Assembly (NCBI GenBank): GCA_031262085.1
Contig: JAISIN010000121.1
Location: forward strand, 1-64,000
Direction: 5' to 3'
DNA: 64,000 nucleotides
DNA from: Prevotellaceae bacterium
GTDB taxonomy: Bacteria; Bacteroidota; Bacteroidia; Bacteroidales; Bacteroidaceae
The position numbers were made by a program, and so were the translations under genes. The notes beneath the pieces were generated by a model. It had not been told where the DNA came from, did no database searches, and was given only the letters and a program-made list of their open reading frames with translations. Of this stretch, positions 28,311 to 36,933 are shown one piece after another (position 1 is the first letter of the stretch; every line of letters starts with the position of its first letter).

Positions 28311-28642
28311 TCTAAAGTAAAATCTCCGAGTTAGCGGGTGCATTTGCTGGGCGCAAAGATAATCAACTTTACGCATGTACAAAGCAACTTTGCATATATT
28401 AATTTGGAAAAGTTATCTCGTGCTAATGATATTCGGGATGGGGTGAAGCGGGACAGCTGTCTGAGTTCAGCGGACTGATATGCCATGTTGTCATGATAGC
28501 TGATAGCTCCAAAACTTTTTTTGCATTTTAAGCATGATTTTTGACCACTTATCCTACGGTTTGTGCACTTCAAGCACATCTTGCCATTCTGGCATTTTTT
28601 AGATTGAGATGAAATGTTCATCTTTGCGGGCAGAAAGAGAGG

Positions 28643-28678
28643 GATTTGTAAGCAAGGAGAGATTTGTAAACAGAGAGA
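28643..28678. repeat. 18-bp direct repeat x2 (GATTTGTAARCARRGAGA)
   Basis: GATTTGTAAGCAAGGAGA at 28643-28660 and GATTTGTAAACAGAGAGA at 28661-28678. Confidence 0.65.
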
Positions 28679-28679
28679 A

Positions 28680-28751
28680 ATGACGTATAATGAAGAAACT
28701 TTCAAGAAGCGTAATCACTCAGACAGAAGAGAAGCAATCATGCAAAGCTGA
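28680..28751 (+). CDS. Candidate small ORF (23 aa: MTYNEETFKKRNHSDRREAIMQS)
   Basis: ATG at 28680, TGA at 28749-28751, followed 13 bp later by a terminator-like hairpin. Not in the supplied ORF track because of its size. Confidence 0.3.
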   Translation: MTYNEETFKKRNHSDRREAIMQS

Positions 28752-28764
28752 CACGACAGACTGC

Positions 28765-28807
28765 ATTTCCCCGACCTCGTGCATGGACAACATGGGGTCG
28801 GGGAAAT
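28765..28807 (+). terminator. Terminator-like hairpin ATTTCCCCGACC-N19-GGTCGGGGAAAT
   Basis: Perfect 12-bp inverted repeat followed by ATTTTACTGAAGTTTTTT. Confidence 0.65.
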
Positions 28808-28922
28808 ATTTTACTGAAGTTTTTTGCATAATACATAATGTCCTCGTATACTACGTTAATAAAGTCGCCGTTATCAGTCTATTATGAGCCGATATGAATG
28901 CTATCTCCGGACGGTTATATTC

Positions 28923-29819
28923 TCAATTGTCAATCCTCTTTAGTATTTCTATATCAATATCATACAATCGGTTGCGTACCGGAAGCGGGAAATGGTCTTT
29001 GGCAGTATAGATCTTCTCTATACCATTTACAATCGTGTATAGTTTCAGATAAGGCAGTGTCGTTGATTCGTACAGATACATCACTCCCTCGAAGGTTTGT
29101 GCAGTGGTCTGCTTCAGGGTGACTTGCGAGTAGTTGATGAGTTCTTCCGGCGACAGGCTGAAGCCGGTACCGGGTACGAAGTAAGTGTACGGAGCCACAT
29201 CGTGCAGCTCGATGCGGTTGTTGGAGCCAATATCGGCAGGGTCGGTAAACGTAAGCGTGACGCGTATCTTGGCACAGGTACGTTGCAGCATCACGCGGAC
29301 GGGTAAACTTCCTTCGGTCAGGTCGACATTGGTCAGCATGCCGTACATGGGCAGACCGCGTTCTATCGTCAGGTTGTTGTTGACCAACAGCTTGGGCGTG
29401 GTGAGCGCTTCGAGGTCGGCAACGGTGGCGATAGCAGCGAGCTTGTCGGTATGATCGAAGTTGGCTACGACGTAGATGTCTTTGCGCACCAGAGCGCCGA
29501 TCTCCGACGGCAGCGTAACCTTTTGGCATCCGATGCAATCGCCATCGGTCGACGCAATCGGGGTCGACGGCTGATGAATAAACCGATCGGTGAACGTGCT
29601 TCCGCCTGCATCTGCCAGAAAGAAGCTGAGATTCAGGAGTGCATACTCTTCGGGCAGATTGTCGGCATCGCCGACGGCACGCGAAGGCGAGATCCACACA
29701 TCGACGCCCGTTGCGGGGTGGTGGTCGGGTTGTGACGACCTGTCGGGCACTTCGGCTGTACAAGCTGTGAGTAGCCATCCGGCGAGTGCACCTATTATAT
29801 ATATGTAAATGTTGCGCAT
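28923..29819 (-). CDS. FimB/Mfa2-family fimbrial accessory lipoprotein
   Basis: Lipobox LLTACTAE; LNLSFFLADAGGSTF..., VVANFDHTDKL and LPVRVMLQRTCAKIRVTLTF patterns typical of Bacteroidetes fimbrillin accessory proteins. Confidence 0.75.
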   Translation of the reverse strand: MRNIYIYIIGALAGWLLTACTAEVPDRSSQPDHHPATGVDVWISPSRAVGDADNLPEEYALLNLSFFLADAGGSTFTDRFIHQPSTPIASTDGDCIGCQKVTLPSEIGALVRKDIYVVANFDHTDKLAAIATVADLEALTTPKLLVNNNLTIERGLPMYGMLTNVDLTEGSLPVRVMLQRTCAKIRVTLTFTDPADIGSNNRIELHDVAPYTYFVPGTGFSLSPEELINYSQVTLKQTTAQTFEGVMYLYESTTLPYLKLYTIVNGIEKIYTAKDHFPLPVRNRLYDIDIEILKRIDN

Positions 29820-29841
29820 ACACTAATATGATTACGTTTGT

Positions 29842-31635
29842 TTACTCTACTTCTCTGACACAGCGCGACATGGTCGACGAGTAGTCGAACCGGTAGAATT
29901 CGCCGTACAGAATCTTATCATAATTCTCGTCTACATTGAAGTCGAGGTACCCGGCGTACCAGTAACCTTTCACCTGAATAGATACCTCCATGGGATACCA
30001 GCTCTGTCCGCTGTTGTTGGGCTTTCCATAGTAAGGCCAACTGCCGGCGGGATAATCGCTTTCGCTCACCCGAATGTCGCCGGGGGTGAAGAAACGGTCG
30101 AGGATGTTCAGCTTTTCGCTGCCGAAGTCGTCTATTCCGTTGTCGGTAGGAACAAATGCCGACATGTCGTAACCGGTGATTTTACCCAGTAGCTCTTGTG
30201 CCTCCTGTCGCATGGGTAGCGAGTAGTAGGTCAGTCCGCTGTTGATGCCTTGCCAAGTGTTCGATTGCCAGATGCGATAGGTCTGGTCGAACAGCTTCAG
30301 GAACGACATCAGCTCACAAGAGTTTACCAACCGCCATCCCTTGCCGTACTTCTTCTCGCAGTAGTAGGGCGCTTCGCCGGGTTTCACGGTAGGTCCTTGC
30401 AATACGGGGTCCCACCACACGATTTGGTCGCCGTAAGCTCCTTGCAACCCTTGTTGTAATACCTCGTTGACTGCCATCATCTCTATCTTGCCACACTCGG
30501 TGGCAATGATCAAGGTCGAATCGGTAGGTATAACGGGGGGAGCCACGATCACTTGATCTTCGTTTTGAAACATATATTTGTATGCCTCCGGATGCCAAGG
30601 CATGACGCAGGCTTGCAGTTCGATGCCACCCTCCGCTTCGCCATCGATGTAAGCGTCGATGAGGTAATGATAGTTGCGTATCACGCAGTAGTTCGACAGA
30701 TTGTCGAGTTGGCGTCGCTGTTCGTCCAGTCCGTTCAGATCGTCATCTGTTTCGAGCGGAAAGGTGCGGTCGTTGATGTGCAGCGTGGTATAGTTGACGC
30801 CATCGACAGGGTTGAGCAGTTCGGGGATGTACCAAGTCACCGAGCCGATAGAGTCGGCTTGATAGTCGAATCCGACGGGTTGTATCTGCTGCGACCCCGT
30901 TGTGCTGCCAGCATAGTAGGCGTCGATGGCAGGTACGGAATAGGTCTGCGCCACATTTTGCAGTTGCAGCGACTGTATAAATCCTTCGGGCACGGCGCTT
31001 CCCGATACCTTCTTGCGAAACACCACCTGCACCTTTGCCAGCGAACGGATGAGCTGCACCTTGTCGGTGGGCAACGGCAGCGGCAACGGATGGGTTTCTG
31101 TGCCGCCGCTGTGTACCGGAACGTCGTCATAGCGCGCCGACATCAGGAACATGCCGTCGGGTGTGGTGCCGTCGGGCATAAAAGCAGTCTGGTAGCTCAG
31201 GGCGGAGAAGCGGGCATCGGCAGTCAGTTCTGTCCGGTTGCGAAGGGTGGTCAGTGCAGCAACAAAATCGGCAGATGCCGACTTCTCGTTGGCTATGAAG
31301 TAGAAGTCGTATACGCCCGGCTTGAAGCGGATGGCGGCACTCGAAGCGCCGAATCCGGCGGGAAAGCTGAGGATATCGTTATATACCACCTCGCCCGTGG
31401 TGCCGAAAGCCAGCATGCGTACCTCTTCGACGCGGTCTTCCCACAACTCTTTGTCGACGTTGATGCCCGACGCAGAGGTGCCGAGCAGTAAATTGATTAC
31501 CGCCTCGTCGGTGGCTGCCGCCTCGTCGGACAGGTCGTTGCTACAACCCGACAAGGCGACGAATATAGAAAGCATCAGCACGATAGCCAGTAAGAGCGGG
31601 AAGAATAAATCGGATATTTTGATAAACTGCTTCAT
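29842..31635 (-). CDS. DUF4906-like fimbrial tip-type lipoprotein with a C-terminal FISUMP/C-type-lectin-like domain
   Basis: Lipobox ALSGCSND; fimbrillin-like N-terminus (VEEVRMLAFGTTGEVVYND...YDFYFIANE, LIRSLAKVQVVFRK); C-terminus GKGWRLVNSCELMSFLK...FYRFDYSSTMSRCVREVE. Confidence 0.65.
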   Translation of the reverse strand: MKQFIKISDLFFPLLLAIVLMLSIFVALSGCSNDLSDEAAATDEAVINLLLGTSASGINVDKELWEDRVEEVRMLAFGTTGEVVYNDILSFPAGFGASSAAIRFKPGVYDFYFIANEKSASADFVAALTTLRNRTELTADARFSALSYQTAFMPDGTTPDGMFLMSARYDDVPVHSGGTETHPLPLPLPTDKVQLIRSLAKVQVVFRKKVSGSAVPEGFIQSLQLQNVAQTYSVPAIDAYYAGSTTGSQQIQPVGFDYQADSIGSVTWYIPELLNPVDGVNYTTLHINDRTFPLETDDDLNGLDEQRRQLDNLSNYCVIRNYHYLIDAYIDGEAEGGIELQACVMPWHPEAYKYMFQNEDQVIVAPPVIPTDSTLIIATECGKIEMMAVNEVLQQGLQGAYGDQIVWWDPVLQGPTVKPGEAPYYCEKKYGKGWRLVNSCELMSFLKLFDQTYRIWQSNTWQGINSGLTYYSLPMRQEAQELLGKITGYDMSAFVPTDNGIDDFGSEKLNILDRFFTPGDIRVSESDYPAGSWPYYGKPNNSGQSWYPMEVSIQVKGYWYAGYLDFNVDENYDKILYGEFYRFDYSSTMSRCVREVE

Positions 31636-31651
31636 GGGTCATTCATTCATT

Positions 31652-32602
31652 TTATTTCAAGTCGGCGCTGTAACTGTGCACCAACCAATTGTTCACCCAT
31701 ATTTCCATCAGGGTGTATATACCGCAACCGCATTGGTCGGCAGTGGTAAAGGCGATGTTAAAATCGTGATCGCATGCCAAGTCGACGTCGGGATTCTTCA
31801 AGAGCAACGTGCCGAGCAGGTCGCCCCGATAGAGTTCGGTTCCGTCGGTGGTGCTGCGTACAACCAACGTCGTAGATAGGCCGGTCAGCAGTTTCAGCGT
31901 CGTAAACGATGCCTGCAACACGCCGTCGGTGGTGACTTGGGTGGCGGCAGGATACTCCACTAATTTGTCGGCAGCAGGCTTGCCGCCAACCGTCATTGCG
32001 CCGTTGCGCGATTCGATAACGACTTCGTAGTGCGTTGCTTCTGCCAATCCTTCGACCGTCACGTTGATGCGGTTGGTTTGCTCTTGCAGGTTAATGCGGG
32101 TCGTTTTGAAGATCGAACCATATTGCTCCGGGTTGGGTAGATAAACGATTTCGCTTTCGCCATAGTAGACCTTGTGGTCGCCCATTGCTACCGAACGTTG
32201 TGCGGTCCGCCGCAATCTGAACAGTACATCTTCGCGGGTTACTACGCTTTTCCCATCGGCAGGAGTGTCAAAATAAGTATCTTCCACGCCCATCCATGCC
32301 AATACGGTAAACAAGCCGTCCGACACCTGCAGGGTATGCGTATAATCGCGTCGGAGAGCCGCTTCTCCATCGTGCCCCGTAGCTACCAGCACACCGTTGT
32401 TGTCGAACACATACAGATGAAGTGCATTTCCTGCGGGGTAAATCGTATCCGTACTGCAAGGGGTAGCCGAATAGAGCTGTACATGAATGCCCTGCGGACA
32501 ATCTTCCCGGTTGTCGTGTATGCACGCCGAGAAGAGTGTCAACAGGCACCATGTACCCACGATTCCTGTCAGGTAACGGGTTGATTCGCTACTTATTTTC
32601 AT
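31652..32602 (-). CDS. FimB/Mfa2-family fimbrial anchor lipoprotein
   Basis: Lipobox LFSACIHDNREDCPQGI; NALHLYVFDNNGVLVATG; TNRINVTVEGL; C-terminal EIWVNNWLVHSYSADL. Confidence 0.85.
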   Translation of the reverse strand: MKISSESTRYLTGIVGTWCLLTLFSACIHDNREDCPQGIHVQLYSATPCSTDTIYPAGNALHLYVFDNNGVLVATGHDGEAALRRDYTHTLQVSDGLFTVLAWMGVEDTYFDTPADGKSVVTREDVLFRLRRTAQRSVAMGDHKVYYGESEIVYLPNPEQYGSIFKTTRINLQEQTNRINVTVEGLAEATHYEVVIESRNGAMTVGGKPAADKLVEYPAATQVTTDGVLQASFTTLKLLTGLSTTLVVRSTTDGTELYRGDLLGTLLLKNPDVDLACDHDFNIAFTTADQCGCGIYTLMEIWVNNWLVHSYSADLK

Positions 32603-32641
32603 TTTGCTGAAAGGGTTTAGGTGGGGTTAAAAGAGATGATT

Positions 32642-34093
32642 CTAAAGGTCTACTCCGTAAGAATGTACTGTCCAGTTGTTCACTTCGATGTCTACAGAGA
32701 TGTAAGTATCTACCGACGAGAGGGGATCTTCCGGGTCGATCGGATTATTGGGTTCCGGACCGTCGGGTTCCGGGTCGGGGTTGTTTACGTCGGGGGTCAA
32801 CGGGTTCCAGTTCGTACCTAATTGCTTGAACGAGTTGATGTTGATGTGGTAGATGTTGTTACGTATCACCGGCGATACTGTGGGGTTCTCTATGTTGTCG
32901 GGGTTGAGCCATACGTGGTAGAGCGTCTTTCCGCCTACGTAAGTCGATACATCCTGTCCTGAAACACCCGTAGCCGGATCCATGGCAGCTTGCAGCGAAG
33001 AGTAGATATTTCCGTCGGTACCACCTACGTAGAAGGTTCCGTCGGCTGCCAGTGTGCCACCGTCTTTAATAGCCTCGGCATGCGGGGTGAACTTGGCGCG
33101 TATCAGTACGTAAGCCGTGTTACCTTTCTGGTAGTTGGCATGGGTGTTCTCGAGCAACAGCTTGCCTTCGACGTTCAGGTAGGCTTGCGGATCGGAGGTC
33201 GTGGCAGGGTTGACAGGCACCAAGGTGGTTGTATCTTGCAGGTCTTCGTAGCAATAATGGGTTGCCGAGGTGCGCAGATAGTCGTCGGCAGCAACGTAGT
33301 CGTAAGCATACGTTTTGTAGAGGTCGCCTTCAACATTGGGTAGTAGATAGATGGACTTGCCGCCTTGTGCGATGGAGTAGGTGACGTCGGAGAAGGTACC
33401 CACTTCGGAACTGTTGGTGTTCAGGTCGGGCGACTGTGTGACGATGACACGCGACGGCAAACGGTCAACCGTGAGGCTGATGCGGTTGGCGCCGGCTTTT
33501 ACCTCGTCGGAGCTTACCCCGTCGGCTATGGTGGTGACTTCGCTCATGCCGCTCATCATCACTTTCAATACGCGTTGTCCTTCGTAGTCGACAAACTCTC
33601 CGATGGTAGAGAGCGGGAACTCAGTCGTAACCGAAACCAAGTCGACAGCAGTAGGTGCATAAGTCATCAAAGGGTAGGGGCTGTTGATGGTTACGATGGC
33701 AATCTTATCGCCTGCCGTGCTCAACATGGGTTCCTTGGGTTGAATGATCTGCATACCGTTCTCGTCGTAGAGCCATGTCAACTCACTGTAGTCGAAGCGG
33801 CGGCTCTCGAGCAGGCTCTGACCGTCGGCAGATACCAGATAGAGGTCTACGCGGGTGGTAATGTCGATACCTTCGTAGTTGCCGTCGTAATTGAAATCGC
33901 TCGAATCGTAGCGGGTAGAGGCTGTGCCCATCATGGCGCCCTTAGGCATTTTGATAGCGAATCCTACGCTGGTAGTTGCGGTAGAGTGTACATCCTCATT
34001 GATGGGTTGTTCGTCGTTGGTACAAGCAGTAGTCACAAACAACGTCAACAGAAAGAAAGGCATTAATGCGAAAAATGAATTCTTTTTCTTCAT
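32642..34093 (-). CDS. Mfa1-like major fimbrial subunit (type V pilin)
   Basis: Lipobox VTTACTND; SVGFAIKMPKG, RVDLYLVSADGQSLLESRRFDYSEL, RNNIYHININSFKQLGTNWNPLTPDVNNPDPEPDGP and terminal VEVNNWTVHS-type strand (VDIEVNNWTVHSYGVDL). Confidence 0.88.
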   Translation of the reverse strand: MKKKNSFFALMPFFLLTLFVTTACTNDEQPINEDVHSTATTSVGFAIKMPKGAMMGTASTRYDSSDFNYDGNYEGIDITTRVDLYLVSADGQSLLESRRFDYSELTWLYDENGMQIIQPKEPMLSTAGDKIAIVTINSPYPLMTYAPTAVDLVSVTTEFPLSTIGEFVDYEGQRVLKVMMSGMSEVTTIADGVSSDEVKAGANRISLTVDRLPSRVIVTQSPDLNTNSSEVGTFSDVTYSIAQGGKSIYLLPNVEGDLYKTYAYDYVAADDYLRTSATHYCYEDLQDTTTLVPVNPATTSDPQAYLNVEGKLLLENTHANYQKGNTAYVLIRAKFTPHAEAIKDGGTLAADGTFYVGGTDGNIYSSLQAAMDPATGVSGQDVSTYVGGKTLYHVWLNPDNIENPTVSPVIRNNIYHININSFKQLGTNWNPLTPDVNNPDPEPDGPEPNNPIDPEDPLSSVDTYISVDIEVNNWTVHSYGVDL

Positions 34094-34132
34094 GATTTCT
34101 CAAAGTTTAATGATTAGTAAAATAGTTATATA

Positions 34133-35380
34133 TTAATTGGTGAGTAATTCCTCGTAGGGTAGGGTATAATCAATGCGGTAAGTAGAGATGCGCAACGACG
34201 GATAGATTTCCTTCAGCAGGCGGGTATACACGGTTCCGCGTTTGTAGGCTTTCAGTTGTGCCTTGCGCTGCGCCACATCCCCGATGGCAAGTATTTGCTC
34301 CAAGTCGCGCTTCTCGGCGTGGGTAAGCTGTTGGGTGGCAGCAATAGCTTCGCGCAGTCCTTCCCAATTCTCTCCGCCCGAACAGGTGGTAAAAAGTGCG
34401 GGCGACAAGGCGTGGGTCTCCACCATGTAGTCGCGCAGGGCTGCGGCACGTTGCTCTGCCAGCAGGGCGTTGTGTTCGGCATCACCCTCGGGAGAGGCAA
34501 ACGATTCTATATGAATGGATTTGATTTCGGCATCGGCATGTTGACGTATCGCCTGCATGGAGCGTCCGATCGTTGCCAGCTCCATCCGGTTCTGTCCGTG
34601 GTCGGGGTTCAACACCGACCGGTTGACGGGGAAGAGTACATAAGCTCGTCCGGTTTCCTGCCGGTAGCGTACCACCGGTGTAGGAGCTACATACACCGTA
34701 TCTGTCTGTACTACCCGGACGGTATCTGTGCGTGGGGGCATATAAGGCAGCAGGTCGACTATCGGTTCGGGTTGCGGCGCGCTGACTTTTGTCTTCTTGC
34801 CGATGTTGTATATCAACGATACAGCCGCTTTGGTCACGCCCAGATAGTGCTTGTGCTCCGAGGCTACCAGTTCTCCGCAGCAGTGTTCGTCGTTCAGTTT
34901 GTAGCGGTCGTAGTCTATATAAGCATATCCCACACCGATCGAAGCCTCTATTGCCCAGTGATTGGAGAAGTTCCGGCGATACCCGTAAGCAATGCCCGCT
35001 CCTGCCAGCCAGCCTTCGTATTGCCTGTTGTTTGAGAAGATGCGTGCTACATTGAACAGTCCGGCATGTACATGCACTCCCCAGAACGAACCTTTGAACG
35101 CCTGCTTGTTCCAGTAGCGCCATTCGGGCTGTACCAGCCAATGCTTTAACTTCTTCCCGTCGGAATAGTTCCACGGATTGTAATTGAAAGGAATATCCAG
35201 TGTCCACTTCTTGTTCAGGCGAAATTCGGCACCCAGATTCAGCGTACCGGTCAAGTCGTACAGCAGGTTGGTCTTCAACGCTACTCCCGACCGGAATTGC
35301 AGGCTATCTTTTTCGTTGTGTGCGTAGGCACATTTAACAATGACAACAAATAGTGCTAAGGTTATGGCTTTTTTTATCAT
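34133..35380 (-). CDS. DUF3575/OmpA-like outer membrane protein of a fimbrial locus
   Basis: N-terminal VALKTNLLYDLTGTLNLGAEFRLNKKWTLDIPFNYNPWNYSD (DUF3575-like); C-terminal VLFPVNRSVLNPDHGQNRMELATIGRSMQAI...IHIESFASPEGD OmpA-like. Confidence 0.88.
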   Translation of the reverse strand: MIKKAITLALFVVIVKCAYAHNEKDSLQFRSGVALKTNLLYDLTGTLNLGAEFRLNKKWTLDIPFNYNPWNYSDGKKLKHWLVQPEWRYWNKQAFKGSFWGVHVHAGLFNVARIFSNNRQYEGWLAGAGIAYGYRRNFSNHWAIEASIGVGYAYIDYDRYKLNDEHCCGELVASEHKHYLGVTKAAVSLIYNIGKKTKVSAPQPEPIVDLLPYMPPRTDTVRVVQTDTVYVAPTPVVRYRQETGRAYVLFPVNRSVLNPDHGQNRMELATIGRSMQAIRQHADAEIKSIHIESFASPEGDAEHNALLAEQRAAALRDYMVETHALSPALFTTCSGGENWEGLREAIAATQQLTHAEKRDLEQILAIGDVAQRKAQLKAYKRGTVYTRLLKEIYPSLRISTYRIDYTLPYEELLTN

Positions 35381-35587
35381 TTCTGTTTACTGAAATTATT
35401 TATGCTTAATAGAACGCGGTAGCCTAACAAATGTTCAACTAAAAAAATAGATTTTGCAAAATAGTAATCAGCATGAGGATCAGCATGAGGAATAGTTAAT
35501 TCTGATTTAATTTATAGCTACGCAGTGAATATTGTGTATGTTTGCAGCTTGTTACATCCAAAATGAAAGAGATACAAACAAGAATCG

Positions 35588-36928
35588 ATGAAAATAGTCA
35601 TTGCCGGTGCCGGCGCAGTAGGCACCCACTTAGCCAAATTATTGTCGCGCGAAAGGCAAGACATCATCTTGATGGACGACAACGAAGAGCGATTGAGTAC
35701 GCTCGGTAACAACTTCGACCTGATGACTGTTGCTGCCTCGCCCACCTCTATTAAAGGATTAGAGGGGGTACGAACCCGTGATGCCGACCTCTTCATCGCT
35801 GTCACCCCCGACGAAAGCCGAAACATGACGGCGTGTATGCTGGCACACAATATGGGCGCACAGAAAACCGTTGCACGCATCGACAACTACGAATATCTGC
35901 TGCCCAAGCACAAGGAGTTCTTCAAACAACTCGGCGTCGATTCGCTGATCTATCCGGAGATGCTGGCTGCCAAGGAGATCGTATCGTCGGTCAAAATGAG
36001 CTGGGTCAGACAATGGTGGGAATTTAGCGGAGGGGCGCTCATCCTGATCGGAGCTACGCTGCACAGTAACTCGGAGATACTCAATATCCCGCTGTTTCAG
36101 TTGGCTGATGCCGACAAGCCCTATCATGTGGTAGCCATCAAGCGCGGAGCCGAAACCATCATTCCGCGAGGCGACGACATGATACGGCTGAACGATATTG
36201 TCTACTTCACCACTACACGCAAGTATATTCCCTACATCCGCAAGATTGCCGGTAAGGAGAACGAAGCCGATGTGCGGAACGTGATGATTATGGGCGGCGG
36301 ACGTATTGCCATACGTACGGCACAATATGTGCCCGACTATATGCAAGTGAAGATTATCGAGGAGAACATGGCGCGATGCAACCGGCTGACCGAGCTGCTC
36401 GATGACCGGACGATGATTATCAACGGCGACGGACGCGACATGGACTTGCTGCTCGACGAAGGAATCAAGAACACCGAAGCCTTCGTTGCCCTGACCGGAA
36501 ACTCCGAAACCAACATTTTAGCGTGCCTGGCTGCCAAACGAATGGGCGTTAGCAAAACGGTGGCAGAGGTCGAAAATATCGACTATATAAGCATGGCAGA
36601 AAGCCTCGAAATAGGTACCGTTATCAACAAAAAGCTGATTGCTGCCGGACACATCTATCAGATGATGCTCGATGCCGACGTGAACAACGTGAAGTGCCTC
36701 ACCTTTGCCAATGCCGACGTAGCCGAATTTACCGTGAAAGCCGATGCGCGTATTGCTAAACACTTGGTGAAAGACCTCGGACTGCCTAAGGGCATCAACA
36801 TCGGAGGATTGGTACGCGCAGGAGAAGGCATCGTCGTGACAGGTAACACCCAGATAAAAGCAGGAGATCACGTGGTGGTGTTCTGCATGAGTTCTATGAT
36901 TAAAAAAATAGAGAAGTACTTTAATTAG
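35588..36928 (+). CDS. trkA: Trk potassium uptake system peripheral protein TrkA
   Basis: Two TrkA-N/TrkA-C repeats: MKIVIAGAGAVGTHLAKLLSRERQDIILMD and NVMIMGGGRIAIRTAQY. Confidence 0.96.
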   Translation: MKIVIAGAGAVGTHLAKLLSRERQDIILMDDNEERLSTLGNNFDLMTVAASPTSIKGLEGVRTRDADLFIAVTPDESRNMTACMLAHNMGAQKTVARIDNYEYLLPKHKEFFKQLGVDSLIYPEMLAAKEIVSSVKMSWVRQWWEFSGGALILIGATLHSNSEILNIPLFQLADADKPYHVVAIKRGAETIIPRGDDMIRLNDIVYFTTTRKYIPYIRKIAGKENEADVRNVMIMGGGRIAIRTAQYVPDYMQVKIIEENMARCNRLTELLDDRTMIINGDGRDMDLLLDEGIKNTEAFVALTGNSETNILACLAAKRMGVSKTVAEVENIDYISMAESLEIGTVINKKLIAAGHIYQMMLDADVNNVKCLTFANADVAEFTVKADARIAKHLVKDLGLPKGINIGGLVRAGEGIVVTGNTQIKAGDHVVVFCMSSMIKKIEKYFN

Positions 36929-36933
36929 CCAAC

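Noticed and set aside
28690-28887. 65-aa + strand ORF (MKKLSRSVITQTEEKQSC...)
   Set aside because: It runs through the terminator-like hairpin at 28765-28807. The frame-shifted 23-aa ORF fits the hairpin better, and neither is well supported.
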